A DNA stretch of 64,000 nt, taken from NCBI GenBank assembly GCA_008508345.1, contig QNGE01002365.1:53433-117432 (forward strand), written 5' to 3'. A program made the translations under genes and the position numbers. Below are positions 48,061-60,300 of the stretch, in pieces (position 1 is the stretch's first letter; the number at the start of each line of letters is the position of its first letter). Below the pieces are notes generated by a model that was given only the letters and a program-made list of their open reading frames with translations, was not told the origin of the DNA and did not search any database. Source of the DNA: Paragonimus westermani (taxonomy: Eukaryota > Platyhelminthes > Trematoda > Plagiorchiida > Troglotrematidae).

Positions 48061-48543
48061 AGTAAGTTAAGTGGATCAGTAAGCTAATTAGCCGCTTCAC
48101 ATAAAGTCTTGGGAGGTGTATCACTCGGTCACGCATAGCTGCTCCTAGGGCACTCGAGTTCAGCGAACACCGCAACGAAGTACATATCCAAAGTGCGCAT
48201 ACAATCAATTTCAGTCTCGAGATGAACCTGGGGAATTGTTGACCATTGTGCAAAAGTGCTGCTGTGAAATTTGGCGAGGATATCAGCAGCTGAAAAATCA
48301 GGAGGAGTTGTACCTGATGAGCCGAGGAGTTGAAAACCCCCAGCTTTCTCCCTTCAAGTTGAAGTTACAAATCAAAGAGGCTATTTGGAACAGCTACATG
48401 AAGTTTTGCGAGACGATGCTGGAGACTAAAACTGTCTTCTCGAACTATTGACGGACGTCGATATTTTGAGGCAACGGACATTTTTCGGCTAACTCTAGAT
48501 ACCGATAACCAGAATGGAGACATCGGCGTGCAGATATTCTCAC
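48061..48543. other. Unassigned stretch with a short + open frame
   Basis: A + strand frame at 48236-48451 reads LKNQEELYLMSRGVENPQLS, then PFKLKLQIKEAIWNSYMKF. It looks protein-like but I recognise no family, and no splice partner is evident. It ends 92 bp before the PLE copy that begins at 48544. Confidence 0.3.
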
Positions 48544-49394
48544 TAATTCATCTTCATGCCAGTAAAATATATTGAGAGTTAGAAGAGTTTGATTGAGATA
48601 TCGACCAGGCTTATTACAAAGAAATTAGGTCACTGACCAGTCACCTTGCAATGGCTTGAATAGTCGGTTACTTCACGCTTGTCCGCTGGTCTGACCGCGC
48701 AGGCTGACCATCGATCCGATGGGTCTGTGGCCACGGTGGGTGCAGCGTCTGAACAAACCCTCTTTGATGACATAATATCGGGTTAATCAGCCCGACTCTG
48801 ATAGCCTCGGCGGTAGAAGTATTCCAATTCGGACAGCTTTTGATGGGTTGCCTGGCACGTGATACACCACTTTGGAGGCTTTGTCGGTTCTCACCTGATG
48901 CCCACCTTCAACCAGATGAGCGAGAATGGCACTGTTGACTGATCGCGATTACTCGTGTCTCAGCTACCGTTGACGGTGTTCTCGAATTCGTTTCGAAAGC
49001 TGTCTTGACTTTCGACCAATAATACCCGCTCCACTGGAGCGAGTGAACGGGTAGATACACATGGCTGAGACCTGAACTGTCAGTCTACCTCTGTTATGAA
49101 AAGTGGAGAATTGAGTACGGAGTTCAACTGTTGCATGGGTTCTGCTGATTGCATGATTGAGCCTATTCGTCAGGCATTCTGCGGCATTATCGTCTTTGAA
49201 CAGCACCTGGACAAATTGAGGCCCCTCTCTTACATCGTGCACGTCAGGTTTAAGTGATATTCTGATCATGTTTCTGGCGATATATAGTGCCAGGAGGCTG
49301 TTGTCATGACGTACCTCCCCTATGAATTTGAGTTCACTGTCTAACCTATGCGGTGGACAAGTTTTGTATGCTCCATCAGTCAGGCAGCGCACTA
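48544..49394 (-). mobile_element. Penelope-like element, copy A' (GIY-YIG part)
   Basis: Direct copy of 34792-35642, with no difference noticed. It stops at an N (49395), after which the same element runs in the opposite direction. Contains the GIY-YIG open frame and the C-terminal continuation, but not the RT end. Confidence 0.75.
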
Positions 49395-49395
49395 N
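49395..49395. other. Single undetermined base (N)
   Basis: Isolated N at the turning point between head-to-head PLE copies A' and A''; most likely a join made by assembly software. Confidence 0.8.
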
Positions 49396-50535
49396 CTCAT
49401 GCCTGACCACCACGCCAAGTTAGTCAATACCATTGATACGTAGACGACAAATTTATCGTGGTCAATTAAGATATTAATATGCACACAGTACTCGACACGT
49501 TCAATCGCGTTCACCAGTCAGTTGAATTTTCACTTGAGAAAGAGACTGGGGGCAAGGCATCTTTCTTATGTTTGTTTACACCAACGAGTAGACGGAATAA
49601 TTCAATGTAGTATGCATCGCAAAAATAAATGAACAGGTTAGTACACAAACCTTCACAGTTTTGTACCCATAGAACAAAAAAGTCTAGTGCGCTGCCTGAC
49701 TGATGGAGCATACAAAACTTGTCCACCGCATAGGTTAGACAGTGAACTCAAATTCATAGGGGAGGTACGTCATGACAACAGCCTCCTGGCACTATATATC
49801 GCCAGAAACATGATCAGAATATCACTTAAACCTGACGTGCACGATGTAAGAGAGGGGCCTCAATTTGTCCAGGTGCTGTTCAAAGACGATAATGCCGCAG
49901 AATGCCTGACGAATAGGCTCAATCATGCAATCAGCAGAACCCATGCAACAGTTGAACTCCGTACTCAATTCTCCACTTTTCATAACAGAGGTAGACTGAC
50001 AGTTCAGGTCTCAGCCATGTGTATCTACCCGTTCACTCGCTCCAGTGGAGCGGGTATTATTGGTCGAAAGTCAAGACAGCTTTCGAAACGAATTCGAGAA
50101 CACCGTCAACGGTAGCTGAGACACGAGTAATCGCGATCAGTCAACAGTGCCATTCTCGCTCATCTGGTTGAAGGTGGGCATCAGGTGAGAACCGACAAAG
50201 CCTCCAAAGTGGTGTATCACGTGCCAGGCAACCCATCAAAAGCTGTCCGAATTGGAATACTTCTACCGCCGAGGCTATCAGAGTCGGGCTGATTAACCCG
50301 ATATTATGTCATCAAAGAGGGTTTGTTCAGACGCTGCACCCACCGTGGCCACAGACCCATCGGATCGATGGTCAGCCTGCGCGGTCAGACCAGCGGACAA
50401 GCGTGAAGTAACCGACTATTCAAGCCATTGCAAGGTGACTGGTCAGTGACCTAATTTCTTTGTAATAAGCCTGGTCGATATCTCAATCAAACTCTTCTAA
50501 CTCTCAATATATTTTACTGGCATGAAGATGAATTA
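49396..50535 (+). mobile_element. Penelope-like element, copy A'' (inverted)
   Basis: Exact-looking reverse complement of 34792-35931 over 1,140 bp. RT end (YVDDKFIVVN) near 49435, GIY-YIG frame 49687-50115, C-terminal continuation to about 50400. Ends at the N run at the same base, 34792, where copies A and A' start. Confidence 0.75.
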
Positions 50536-50677
50536 NNNNNNNNNNNNNNNNNNNNNNNNNNNNNNNNNNNNNNNNNNNNNNNNNNNNNNNNNNNNNNNNN
50601 NNNNNNNNNNNNNNNNNNNNNNNNNNNNNNNNNNNNNNNNNNNNNNNNNNNNNNNNNNNNNNNNNNNNNNNNNNNNN
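50536..50677. other. Assembly gap, 142 N
   Basis: A run of N between PLE copy A'' and LINE copy B''. Sequence on either side comes from different repeats, so the join is not proven by sequence. Confidence 0.95.
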
Positions 50678-52960
50678 AAGGACCAGTTCTATGATCAGCT
50701 GTCCGCCACAATCCGGTCTGCGCCAGTGAATGACCGACTGTTTGTTTTGGGTGACTTGAACGCTAGAGTTGGGCGCGACTCGGTAGCTTGGCCGGGAGTC
50801 CTCGGACCCTACGGCATTGGTTCAGTCAACGAGAACGGTGATTGTCTGCTTCATCTGTGTGCTACTCACGAGCTGTCTATCACGAACACCCGATTTCAGC
50901 TGATTGCGAGCGACATCATGACGTAGACTCAAACACGAAGCGGTCACCACCATTTGCTTGACTACGTGATTGTGCGGCAGCACGACATTCGTGAGGTGTG
51001 CATCACTCGCGTGATGCGTGGCGCTGAATGTAGCACAGATGATAGGCTGGTCAGGACCAAATTGTTTATTCATGTACGTGAGCCTGTTCATTGTAGATCA
51101 TCTGGACAACGGCAGAAGTTGGATATCGGACGGCTGGAGCACTGAGAGACGAAGACTGCCTTCCAACGTGCAGTCGTCGCCCGTCTGCAAAACGCTCCTG
51201 TATGCACTACCCCCGAGGATGTGTGGCAACATCTAAAGAAACAGATTACGGCAGCAGCCACCGGGACAATTGGTGTTGAGCGCAAGAAACGCCCGGATTG
51301 GTTCGATGACAACAACGTGGCTATCTCCAACTTGGTACAAGAGAAGAATGCCGCGTTTGCCACATCCACCCTGGACCCGGCCAATGGGGCGAAGAAGGCT
51401 GCGTTCCGGACTATCCGCCGTCAACTGACCGAGCGTGTTCGCGGAATTAAAGACAACTGGTGGAGGATGCAGGTCGAACGCATGCAGAGTTTCGCAGATC
51501 TTCGGCAACACAGGGAGTTTTACGATTTGCTTAAAGCAATCTTCGGTCCGTCTATCCAGTCTACTAAAGCACTGGTAGACGTGGACACCGGCTATTCTTG
51601 CAGTCAGCCAAAATACGTTATGATAATATGGCGCAAACACTTCAGCGGCCTGCTAAACCACTCTGCTACCATTGATTGGACGACTTTCAACAGTGTGCCG
51701 CAACAGGACGTCAAATCTTTGCTTGCTCTCACGCCAGAACTGCTGGAGTTGCAGAGATCGATTGGTTAACTGCGCAACGGGAAGGCTGCAAGCGAGGATG
51801 GGCTGCCAGGTGATATCCTGAAGAATGGCGGTCCGGCGTTTGAACGCGCTCTGCTCCAGCTAATTCACTCCATCTGGGAGCACGAGGTGATGCCGGAAGA
51901 CTTCAAGGATGCCCTCATCGTGCCATTGTTCAAAGGGAAGGGTAGCAAGCAATGCACCGACAGCCTGTTGATCAGCCTGTTGAGCTGTTCATGCAACGTA
52001 CTTGCCAGTATCCCCTTGGACCGACTGAATGCAAACGTTCTGGAGATGAATGTTCCCGAGTAGCAGTGTGGATTCCGGTCGAGTCGGAGTGCGATCGACC
52101 TGATGTTTGCTGCTCAACATCATCAAGATAAGTGCTTAGAACGGAACCAGCCCCCGTATGCCCTGTATATGGACTTCACCAAGGCGTTCGACTCCGTGAA
52201 CCGCGAGGCCCTGTGGACGGTGCTGGGTAAGGTTGGATGTCCGGGCGAGTTCGTCAATATGGTTAGATTGTTGCATGCGGGCATGAAGGCGACGGTGCAA
52301 TCGTGTGAATCGATCCCTGATGATTTTGACATCGTCACTGGCATGAAGCAGGGTTGTGCTCAAGCCCTAGTCTTATTTGACTGCCATGGTAGTAGATGTT
52401 CCTCAAAACTCTGGAGAGGATGGCGTTGAGGTGGAGAACCGGACGGACGGGCGTCTGTTGAATATTCCACGTTTCGGCGCCCCAACTTGGCTACAGACCT
52501 CAAGGATGCGGATGCTTCTGTTCGCCGATGACAGCGCATTGCCAGCACACAGCGAAGAAGAACTGCAACATCTGGCTACAGCATTCGCTTCGGCAGCATC
52601 CAAGTTCGGGTTGGACATCAACACAGGTAAGACGTTTTCGTTTTTTCAGCCTTCTCCTGGTGGAGGTGCAGCTTGTGTACCTCCACTCCAAATTCGCATC
52701 GCTGGGGACACTGTGAATGGCTGCGGGGAATTTTGCTACTTCAGTAGCAACTTGTCGACAAATTTGTCTATGGACTGCGAGCTGAGAGCGCGTGTGGCGA
52801 AGGTTAGTGCTGCTTTCGGACGTCTTGAAAGGCGTATCTGGAAAAATCACAGCCTGAAGATGGCCACCAAGCTGTGTGTCTAGCGCTCAACGGTGCTGTC
52901 TATCCTGCTGTACGGCAGTGAGACGTGGACACTGTATCAGCGGAACGTGCGCTATCTGAG
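50678..52960 (+). mobile_element. APE-type non-LTR retrotransposon, copy B'' (inverted)
   Basis: Reverse complement of 36717-38999 (2,283 bp). The few differences noticed cluster at 52488-52610 and change A/V, R/H and F/L codons in the FADD region. Carries endonuclease end (LFVLGDLNARVG), spacer, RT (DFTKAFDSVN) and FADDSALPAHSEEE. It is cut at the left by the N run and at the right by Gypsy sequence at 52961, so the last domain (HLRWVGHV and zinc finger) is absent. Confidence 0.8.
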
Positions 52961-55290
52961 CAGCTCCCAGGTGCTGTGTCTTGTTTCGGCCGGAAGTATA
53001 CGTCTGTTAAAGAAAGCGGGCGGTCTTTAGAGTCCATCGATGAACTGCTGATGTACGGCGCCCACTGTGGTGTCTGAGGCGCCAACGTCTACACTTGTTT
53101 CCGCGGCTGAGTTGAAGTGGTGCAGCATAACGGTGGTGGCTAATGCACCCTTAATTCTATCGAACGATTTGGTGGCTGTCGCTGATAACTCTGCGACTCC
53201 GTTTACACAGCCGCGGAGTAAGTCTGTTAAAGAATGCTTAAGCTGAGCGCAGTATGAAATAACCCGCCCATAGTAGTTGACCATCCCGTTAAATCGTCAA
53301 ATAGCAGCGAGGATGGCAGGATGGGGGAGATCGCGTATTTGTTCTATATTAGGTCGTGTTCTAGAAACCCTATTGCTGCCTTGCCCAAAACGCACTTTTC
53401 CGCATTAATCGTTGTCAAAAGCCGCTAGTCTGTTGAAGAGCTGTCGCAGATTAATCTGTGATACTTCAGGTCGGCGATATAGGGGTGGACGAAATCCAGA
53501 CTCCGTATGATTTCGTTGATAAACGTTGAAACGTTTGTATGGCGTTCTGTGAGCCAAAGAGCATACGTAGAATTTCGAATAAACCCGATGCTGTGATGAC
53601 GGCTGTCTTGGTGACATCCTCGTCCGCAACCGGGATCTGGTGTTATGCTCGCACCAGATCAATTTTCGAGAACGCACAGGTACCATGAAGGCTAGCCGTG
53701 ATGTCCTGCATATGCGGCATCGGGTACCTGTCGGATACTGTGGAGTTTTTGAGCAAACAATAATCTCTACAAGGGCGTCAATCGCCCGACGCTTTAGGGG
53801 TCATGTATAGTGAAGAGGCTCAAGGGCTACAAGAGGGACGGATGATTCCGAGCTTGAACATGTGCCCAAACTCAGCGCGGGCTAATTTGAGCTTGTCTGG
53901 TGTCAACCTGCGAGCTTTGGCGAACACTTGCGGGTCTGTCGTGACTATGTGGTGCCTCCTAGAATTTCTGATGGCAGGCAGAGATAAAGACTGTAGAAAA
54001 ACAGTCGGATACTTATCGATTAGAAAACTATAGTTTAGTTTCGTGGGGCTTCGATATACGGGACTGATTGATACCTTATCGGTCAGAATCCCGGTAACAG
54101 TAAGCTTTGCCATTTGCTCGACTAGACGTTGTTGTCTGGGATCTACCAAAAGGTTGGAGTGCTGCAGAAGTTCGATGCCGATAATCGCCCTTTGGACGTC
54201 GGCGATCGTGAAGATCCAGCGGAAAGGCCTACGGAGGCCTAAATTAAGCTTGCGAGAGAGCTGACCGAACACTTTTATAGTGTTTCCGTTGGCCGCCCGA
54301 TGATTCAAAATGGATTATCTGTTTAAGTCGTGGGCCTCAGGTATGATCACGCTGACCTCGGCACCTGTGTCGATAACATACCGAATGCCCCGCTCGTGAT
54401 CTTTAAGAAAGAACAGACGACCACATGGACAAGTTACGTCGTTAACCATGTGGACTTGGCTGCTCTGTTTGATGACCGGATCGGAGGTACAAGGCTATCG
54501 GCATCGTCGGGCTTTCCTGCAAAATTACTGATGATACCAGCAGTGATCCGAGTTAGCGTTCGGTGGCTACTGATGAGAATCACGCGACCCTGAGTGGGTA
54601 CTCTGTCGTCGAATGGAAGAAGTCGAGCGTGACCTCAAACGCTGCGCCGTGAAGGTCTGAATTTGTTTATTTAGGCTGGCAACTTGAGCATTTGAGGTGG
54701 CAATCGCGCCCTGACTATTGGAAGCGAGTTTGGACGCAGCGGTGTTTTATGTTTCCCCGATCCGGTCGGCCACATCATCTAAGTTTGACAAGGTTGCTCA
54801 TGGGTTCGCGGTAGGAATGTTTTGCATATCTTTACGCAAACGCTATAGCCACATCTCCTTAAGTAGCGCCTCTTTGATGTGTGTAGTGCCTGCTAACCGC
54901 TGCATGTGGCGAAGGAGCTGCGATGGTTTACGGTCGTCGAGCTCAGTTGCACTCAGAAGCTGAGAAATACGCTGGCGATGGAACAAGCCAACGCGCTTCG
55001 TGGAGTCCGGTAACTTCAGAATATCGTCCACCTCGTCAATGATGTGAGGTGGCAGTGCCGCAACTACGTGATGAAAACGCGTTAGCTCTGAACTGATTTG
55101 CCATAGCGCAAATGTGGCTTCTAATTGAGCAAACCACGATTTGAGAACATTCTCTCTAAAGAGTGCAAAAGTTAGGACTAATGCACTGACCGAAGCACCC
55201 GAATAAACGTGAGGTTGAGCCTCCATTATAGTGGAATGAATACTGAATTGATCTTTTAAAAGGTAAATATGTAAAATTTGTACAAAAAAT
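52961..55290 (-). mobile_element. Ty3/Gypsy remnant: gag, protease, RT, start of RNase H
   Basis: Minus strand. About 55225-54840 is gag (SWFAQLEATFALWQISSEL, VVAALPPHIIDEVDDIL, LLSATELDDRKPSQLLRHMQ). About 54545-54490 is a CWYHQQF...C zinc knuckle. About 54400-54350 gives RYVIDTGAEVSVI (protease). 54308-53820 gives NHRAANGNTIKVFGQLS, AIIGIELLQH, KARRLTPDKLKLARAEF. About 53770-53450 is RT (YPMPHMQDI, FSKIDLVRA). 53284-53027 gives MVNYYGRVI and ASDTTVGAVHQQF, then FFNRR and the RNase H start. It ends at the junction with LINE copy B''. A few shifts and stops; better preserved than the other Gypsy copies. Confidence 0.8.
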
Positions 55291-56193
55291 AGCAACTCAG
55301 TTATACAAAAGATATACATGTGGAGAAAAATTTATTCGAACGGGCCTACCGATTTGGTCGGGCTCACCAATTTAGTGCTTGTCACATTAAGTTGCTCCTT
55401 CCCCAGGCATGCAATTTTCAGACGCGAGAAACAAAAGGTTGTTAAGGGGGGACACCAAATCTTTATTCGACGAAATGTACAAGTGGTCTCTGATAGCAAT
55501 ATAAACCGCGCCGACAAGCGATTTGGCTAGACAGACTAGCGACCGGCCGTCGACGAGCAAGTAAACCAGAAGCATGAGACACGTGTGTGTTTCGGGGTTG
55601 CGCCACGATCACATGACATGCAGACAAACAATCGGACAGCACACATCGAACCAGCTTCCTTGATAGCCCAGGTACAATAGGTAACTATGAGTTTTGGAAT
55701 TATTTTAAAAATCATACCGCAGGACGGCAAGGGAAATCTCCAGGCCGCTACCTTACTGTTTGTAGGGTGTCTTTCGCAGTGTACAGTGTACGCATCTGTA
55801 CACCACACTTCCGTACGGGCAGCCTGGCGGCAGGTCCGCTCCTCTGTGTTTCTCATCATTCGCAGCTGTCTGCGAAGTGTTAATTAAAAAGTTTGTTCAA
55901 GCCACCTGTTGAAATCTGCGCAAGTCTTCACATGCTCTCCAAACTTCTGATACTTCAGTTTGAATATCTTCCTAAAGTATCTCTCATAGTTCACCGCCAT
56001 GCTGATTCAACGTATAAAAGTGGTTTACCGGTAGTGGATCATGTGAACACTACGTTATATCCGATGTTATGATACATGATGTTTTTACATCTGACTTAGA
56101 AATATCATTCGTACCATTTTATTAAAACTTCGGAGCACATTTATTCCATCAGAGTCTTCCAGTTTTCCACGTACGAAATGAAATGTACTCCCA
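55291..56193. other. No recognised gene
   Basis: 5' side of the Gypsy gag, possibly its leader or LTR. Mirrored open frames at 55318-55575 and 55536-55887 have no family pattern. Confidence 0.3.
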
Positions 56194-56432
56194 AGTAACA
56201 GTGCGTGCTGCTGTGTTGTCTGTGCCGCTTTAGTTTACATTTGCGTAAGCCGTGTGTAGGGCTTACCGGGCCTTTGGCTCCTGCTTGTTCGTATTGTTTC
56301 CTTTTTCAGGACTTCTGTTCTAACCCCCACTTCGGAAGAACGATGTCTCCTGGCGCGTCCACATCGCCAAAAGTTGAGTCTTGAACGTTACGGGCATTCA
56401 AAATAGAGTCGGCTGGCCTACCTGTTGCAGTA
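56194..56432 (+). repeat. Short interspersed repeat, copy 4
   Basis: GTGCGTGCTGCTGTGTTGTC, then GCGTAAGCCGTGTG, CCTTTGGCTCCTGCTTG, TTTCCTTTTTCAGGAC, TGTTCTAACCCCC (B-box-like), GAAGAACGATGTC, GGGCATTC and AGTCGGCTGGCCTACCTGTT. It matches copy 1 over its full body. Confidence 0.7.
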
Positions 56433-56638
56433 CTTTGCTTGAGCGGTGCGTGCGTCATCCTCCTCTGGAGATCGACCCGCGCACATCGTTTAGGGACCTA
56501 TTGACTGCTCTTTTGGGTATGAACGTCTTACCGTGTGATTATTAGTCATTCTTTAGCCTGTTCGTCACCAAACTTATTCATTTCCTGGAAGCGATTTATC
56601 GGTCAAAACTGATAAAGTTGTCTAATTATTCACTTTGA

Positions 56639-56890
56639 TTATTTGTCTGGTATTACCAAGGCGTTGCGAACCAGTTTTGTTTTGAATATTTGGGGTCACT
56701 GGTTTATCGCTACGCGTTGCTCAACGCATTCGTGGAAGACCATGCTATGGATCTTACCGACATGCCAATCGGTACTTTTTCGGCCGACGAAGACATCCCA
56801 ACTAAGACAGCACCATATGGTGGTCCATACACCAAGAGCAAACGAAAGGGTCCGCGCTCCATTTTTTCCCACAGAGTGGTAAACGTGTAG
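56639..56890 (+). CDS. Possible last coding exon, unrecognised protein
   Basis: Open from 56639 to TAG at 56890. Reads GVANQFCFEYLGSLVYRYAL, LNAFVEDHAMDLTDMPIGTF, SADEDIPTKTAP and a basic tail (YTKSKRKGPRS). An acceptor may lie at TGGTATTACCAAG (ending 56660). An AATAAA follows 274 nt after the stop. The hydrophobic-then-charged layout with a poly(A) signal looks like a gene end, but no upstream exons are defined and I recognise no family. A LINE or chance origin is not excluded. Confidence 0.3.
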   Translation, partial: LFVWYYQGVANQFCFEYLGSLVYRYALLNAFVEDHAMDLTDMPIGTFSADEDIPTKTAPYGGPYTKSKRKGPRSIFSHRVVNV

Positions 56891-57164
56891 GACGACCTCC
56901 CACGTGCGCTCTCGGTGCTTCAACGATCGAAGTATCCAAGTATAGGCCAGAACACATATGTAATCGAGTGTTTTTTGATGTAATTTAGACACGGTGCAAT
57001 TTGTAACCGCACACATACCGTGCGCACGCTACCATGTTGTATGCGGCTCTATCGAGAATTAGACAACTGCTTGTATATAACTGTGTGAAATTTTATGTGT
57101 ATTATTTACGTACGCACTTTTAAGTGCGCAGTAATGTTTTGACTATGCCTGCTGTTCGGTCATA

Positions 57165-57170
57165 AATAAA
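57165..57170 (+). promoter_or_regulatory. AATAAA poly(A) signal candidate
   Basis: AATAAA followed within a few bases by the perfect hairpin CCGAGC-GTA-GCTCGG (57176-57190). Position fits a 3' UTR for the exon ending at 56890. Confidence 0.35.
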
Positions 57171-57190
57171 CGCTGCCGAGCGTAGCTCGG

Positions 57191-58400
57191 AAGGGTAGTG
57201 TGCAGCCCAGCTGTAATTCGTGGAGATACTCCAGAGGTAGACTGACGGGATAATCACTTCTGATCACAAACAACTTTAACCCTCCGCTAAATATTCACAT
57301 CGTCGCCCCGGAATACCAGACCCCTCTTCTCTCCCGCTTAGTAGCACTGAAGTTTCAGTCTTACTTTTATACTGTCATCCACAGGAAAGCTTCGCTTTTA
57401 TCCTCTGTTTTCAATTCTTGACTGCTCATGACGGTCCCTAAATATGGCTGATTGGCAGACGCAAATCGTTAGCTGAGATAACAGTGACAAAATTTGCTAC
57501 CCCTGCTATTTAACTATCTTTTACACATAGTCCTCTGTTTATAAAACAAAGACCGCAATGGGCAGGCTACAAAGGGTGACCTTGGGCCAGAATAGAAAAG
57601 CAATGGAATGAAAGGTGTTCGAAAAACTTTTCAACAAAAAAGGGTACAACGAGCACATGGTTCCATTTTGAATGCTACTGAATTGGTCTTACCAGATGGT
57701 ATGGCTCAACAAGTCACATCGGACTGTCTCAGTGAGAGTGTGTTTATGCGCCGCTACTGAGTAACCAGGGGTTACGAATGGATTGGCCTGCCCCCAAACA
57801 TATCCCTCTCTCTTGATTTATCTGTTTTGCCTGCAACGACGGGTATGCAGCCTGCGAACCCTCTTTTCAGTGTGCAGACAGGACAGTATTGCTACTCTCA
57901 GTCTTATACAACTGGAATGTAACAGAAGCGTCGCATTTACATATGTGTAACACAAGTAACTGAGGGACCGCAAGCATATTGTTAGTTGTATCAAGATGAG
58001 TATGTACATATGCGTGGCAATCTCAGCTCGTCTTTGTTCATGTTATTAGAGTTTGTACGCAAACTGTCTCTAGTACTCTTGTTCATTTTTCTCTTCCCCT
58101 TATATACACACCTGACGCCCCAAGCTTGCAGACGAGGCCTGAAGCGGGCTCTTAACAACTAAACAGCGGGAAGCTATTGCCTAAAGGCACCAGAAACTGG
58201 ACTACCAGGCTAATAGCCACCGCCTCTTGTGGGCTGAACTGAGCCGAACACCTTAGCAGTTAAAAAGTTGACGCACAACGTTCGAATACTGAGGTTGAAA
58301 TTCTGTTTGCATCGGTTTATTAAAACTCGACTGCTTCCTTACCTAAAGACGAATCACGAATCAACTGATTCCTACTCGCTTAGTCGCCACAGGTCTGCAT
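57191..58400. other. No recognised gene
   Basis: Short open frames only; nothing supported. Confidence 0.3.
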
Positions 58401-60300
58401 CTTGGCTCACCAACGATGGCGAAAATGTCTAACGGCGGACCTTGTGTTAATTTGGTCCGCACCAGGAACCACGCCATGCAGTATCAGTTCTGAGACATGT
58501 TTCCACACCCCATGTCTACGTATGTCCGGTAAGAATTACAAAATATCAACAACAACACGACTAGAATATGTCCACTCTGTCTCTGTCGTAGGACCGCTAG
58601 GTAGGCCCCCACTTCTGGAGCTAGCACCTAACCATGCGTAGTCAGTGTAACATCTGTTGATCCACTGACTGTATTCAGTAGGGTGGGCAACATGAATGTC
58701 ACAGGCACTAAATCGTATGTGTCAATCGCTTTAGGAACAAAGTCAAAGCAAGTTGTCTTTGCTGCTCTGGAAACGCCCATGCCCATTATTGCCCACAACC
58801 TGCCAACAGCGAGAAAGGAAACACGACAGAATTCTGAGGTTCTTCGCCCTGTCCTACCAAAGAAGCCCGATCTTATTGTTCGGGAGCGTTATGTTAATGA
58901 TAGTGTAAGTTCGGCGAAATTCCCAGCAGAACTAACAACGTCGCTCCTAAAAAGTCAAACTCCTCCGCTCGGGAAGATTCTGTGATATTCTGAAACCTTC
59001 CGGGATGCGCCGCCAGCTGCCTAAAGCTCCAGAACGAACATGACTGAGGGCTTCGAAAAAGCGTTCGCACTAAAATGAGCATAAATCCTTGTCTCCCAAA
59101 TTCTACCATGAGATTAGCAATGGATTTGTATTTGCGTCGTGCTGTCAAACCTTGGTCAACAGGGGTCACAGTTTTGTCATCCAATGTGACTAAAGACATT
59201 CTTCTAGCAACACATTAACCGCTAGACAACCCTGTGGCCCGGGTGTACCCTGTTATGCCTGGGCTGAACGCCAGAGGCGAAAGCTAAGAAGGAAACTGGA
59301 ACGACCGAACCACCTCACACTGTTATCATTGAACGTGTCCCAGATTTCATTAGCGATGACCTGGAAAACCACATGAGTCAGTGAAGATTCCTGTTAACTG
59401 CACTTGAACTTTCCAACTTGCAAGTTTGACTCATTCACCCCTACCTGCGGTCCGAGCCAGAGCCGGGAGAATCTTGATCACAAATTATCAAAATTGCTGT
59501 CACCACGCAAGAGATGGTGTGGCACATACTGGAGCGGTTCCGCCCTTGACGTCGCATTATTCCTGCCGGGATTCCGTTCCATCCCGATCGTTCTGGAGTG
59601 AGGAAAGATTTATTCAATGTCAACCATCGCGGGCTCACCAATCTCCTGGTGGTGCTTATTGGGGGTTTAATGACTTTAAGAAAGCACAATGTATCCGGCT
59701 CCTGTGGAGTCAGCGTCCTAAACCAGCGTTGTGTTTTGAGTAAACTACTTCATTCAAATTCCCAGTATAACGTTCATTCGTTTAACATTAACTCTGTGAA
59801 GGAAGTGTACACGAACGCGCTTAGCTTGACAGTTAAATTACTGGAGTTCCGCGGACTCAGTTCTTCCGCGAAACTCAGCATAGTTGTCATCATGGAGTCG
59901 TAGCTCGGTACTTCCTATCTAAATACTGAACACTTCGGAAGATATGATGATCTCCCGCGTGGATAAAACTGAAAGTAGAGGAAGGGGGTTGGCCCACAAT
60001 GTCCACACCTGTTCAGGGCTTTCTATTCAACAATCCAGTACTTGCTGCAGTACAGGAAACCCCTTAGTCCTCTATTCGCCCAAATAGTTCTGATCGTTGC
60101 CTAGTAGGGGTGCTCGTTCGTCTTCCCCCCTCAAATAAGTCAAAAGACGGATTCTCACTATCTGGATTGGAAATTTTGTCCATCATCCTATTTTCCCATA
60201 TGCTTTTGGTGGGCACTTTCAATGGATCTGATATTAAATTTCCGGCTTTCTCATACACAGGCAATAAAAGTTCTATCTACACGATTTTTTCCACATAGTA
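58400..60300 (+). mobile_element. LINE 5' half with APE endonuclease, copy 2 of 2
   Basis: Upstream part 58683-58985 is open (ARKETRQNSEVLRPVLPKKP) but of unknown function. About 59740-59790 gives NSQYNVHSFNINSV, the endonuclease start. 60100-60300 gives RCLVGVLVRLPPSNKSKDGF and MLLVGTFNGSDIKF, with GTFN for the usual GDFN, then YTGNKSS. The fit to CR1-type endonuclease is good. Collinear with 32440-34180. No RT follows. Confidence 0.6.

Noticed and set aside
48317..48342. CTGATGAG...GAGGAGTTGAAA, reminiscent of the hammerhead ribozyme core known from schistosome repeats.
   Set aside because: The stem II bases do not pair and no stems I or III are visible.
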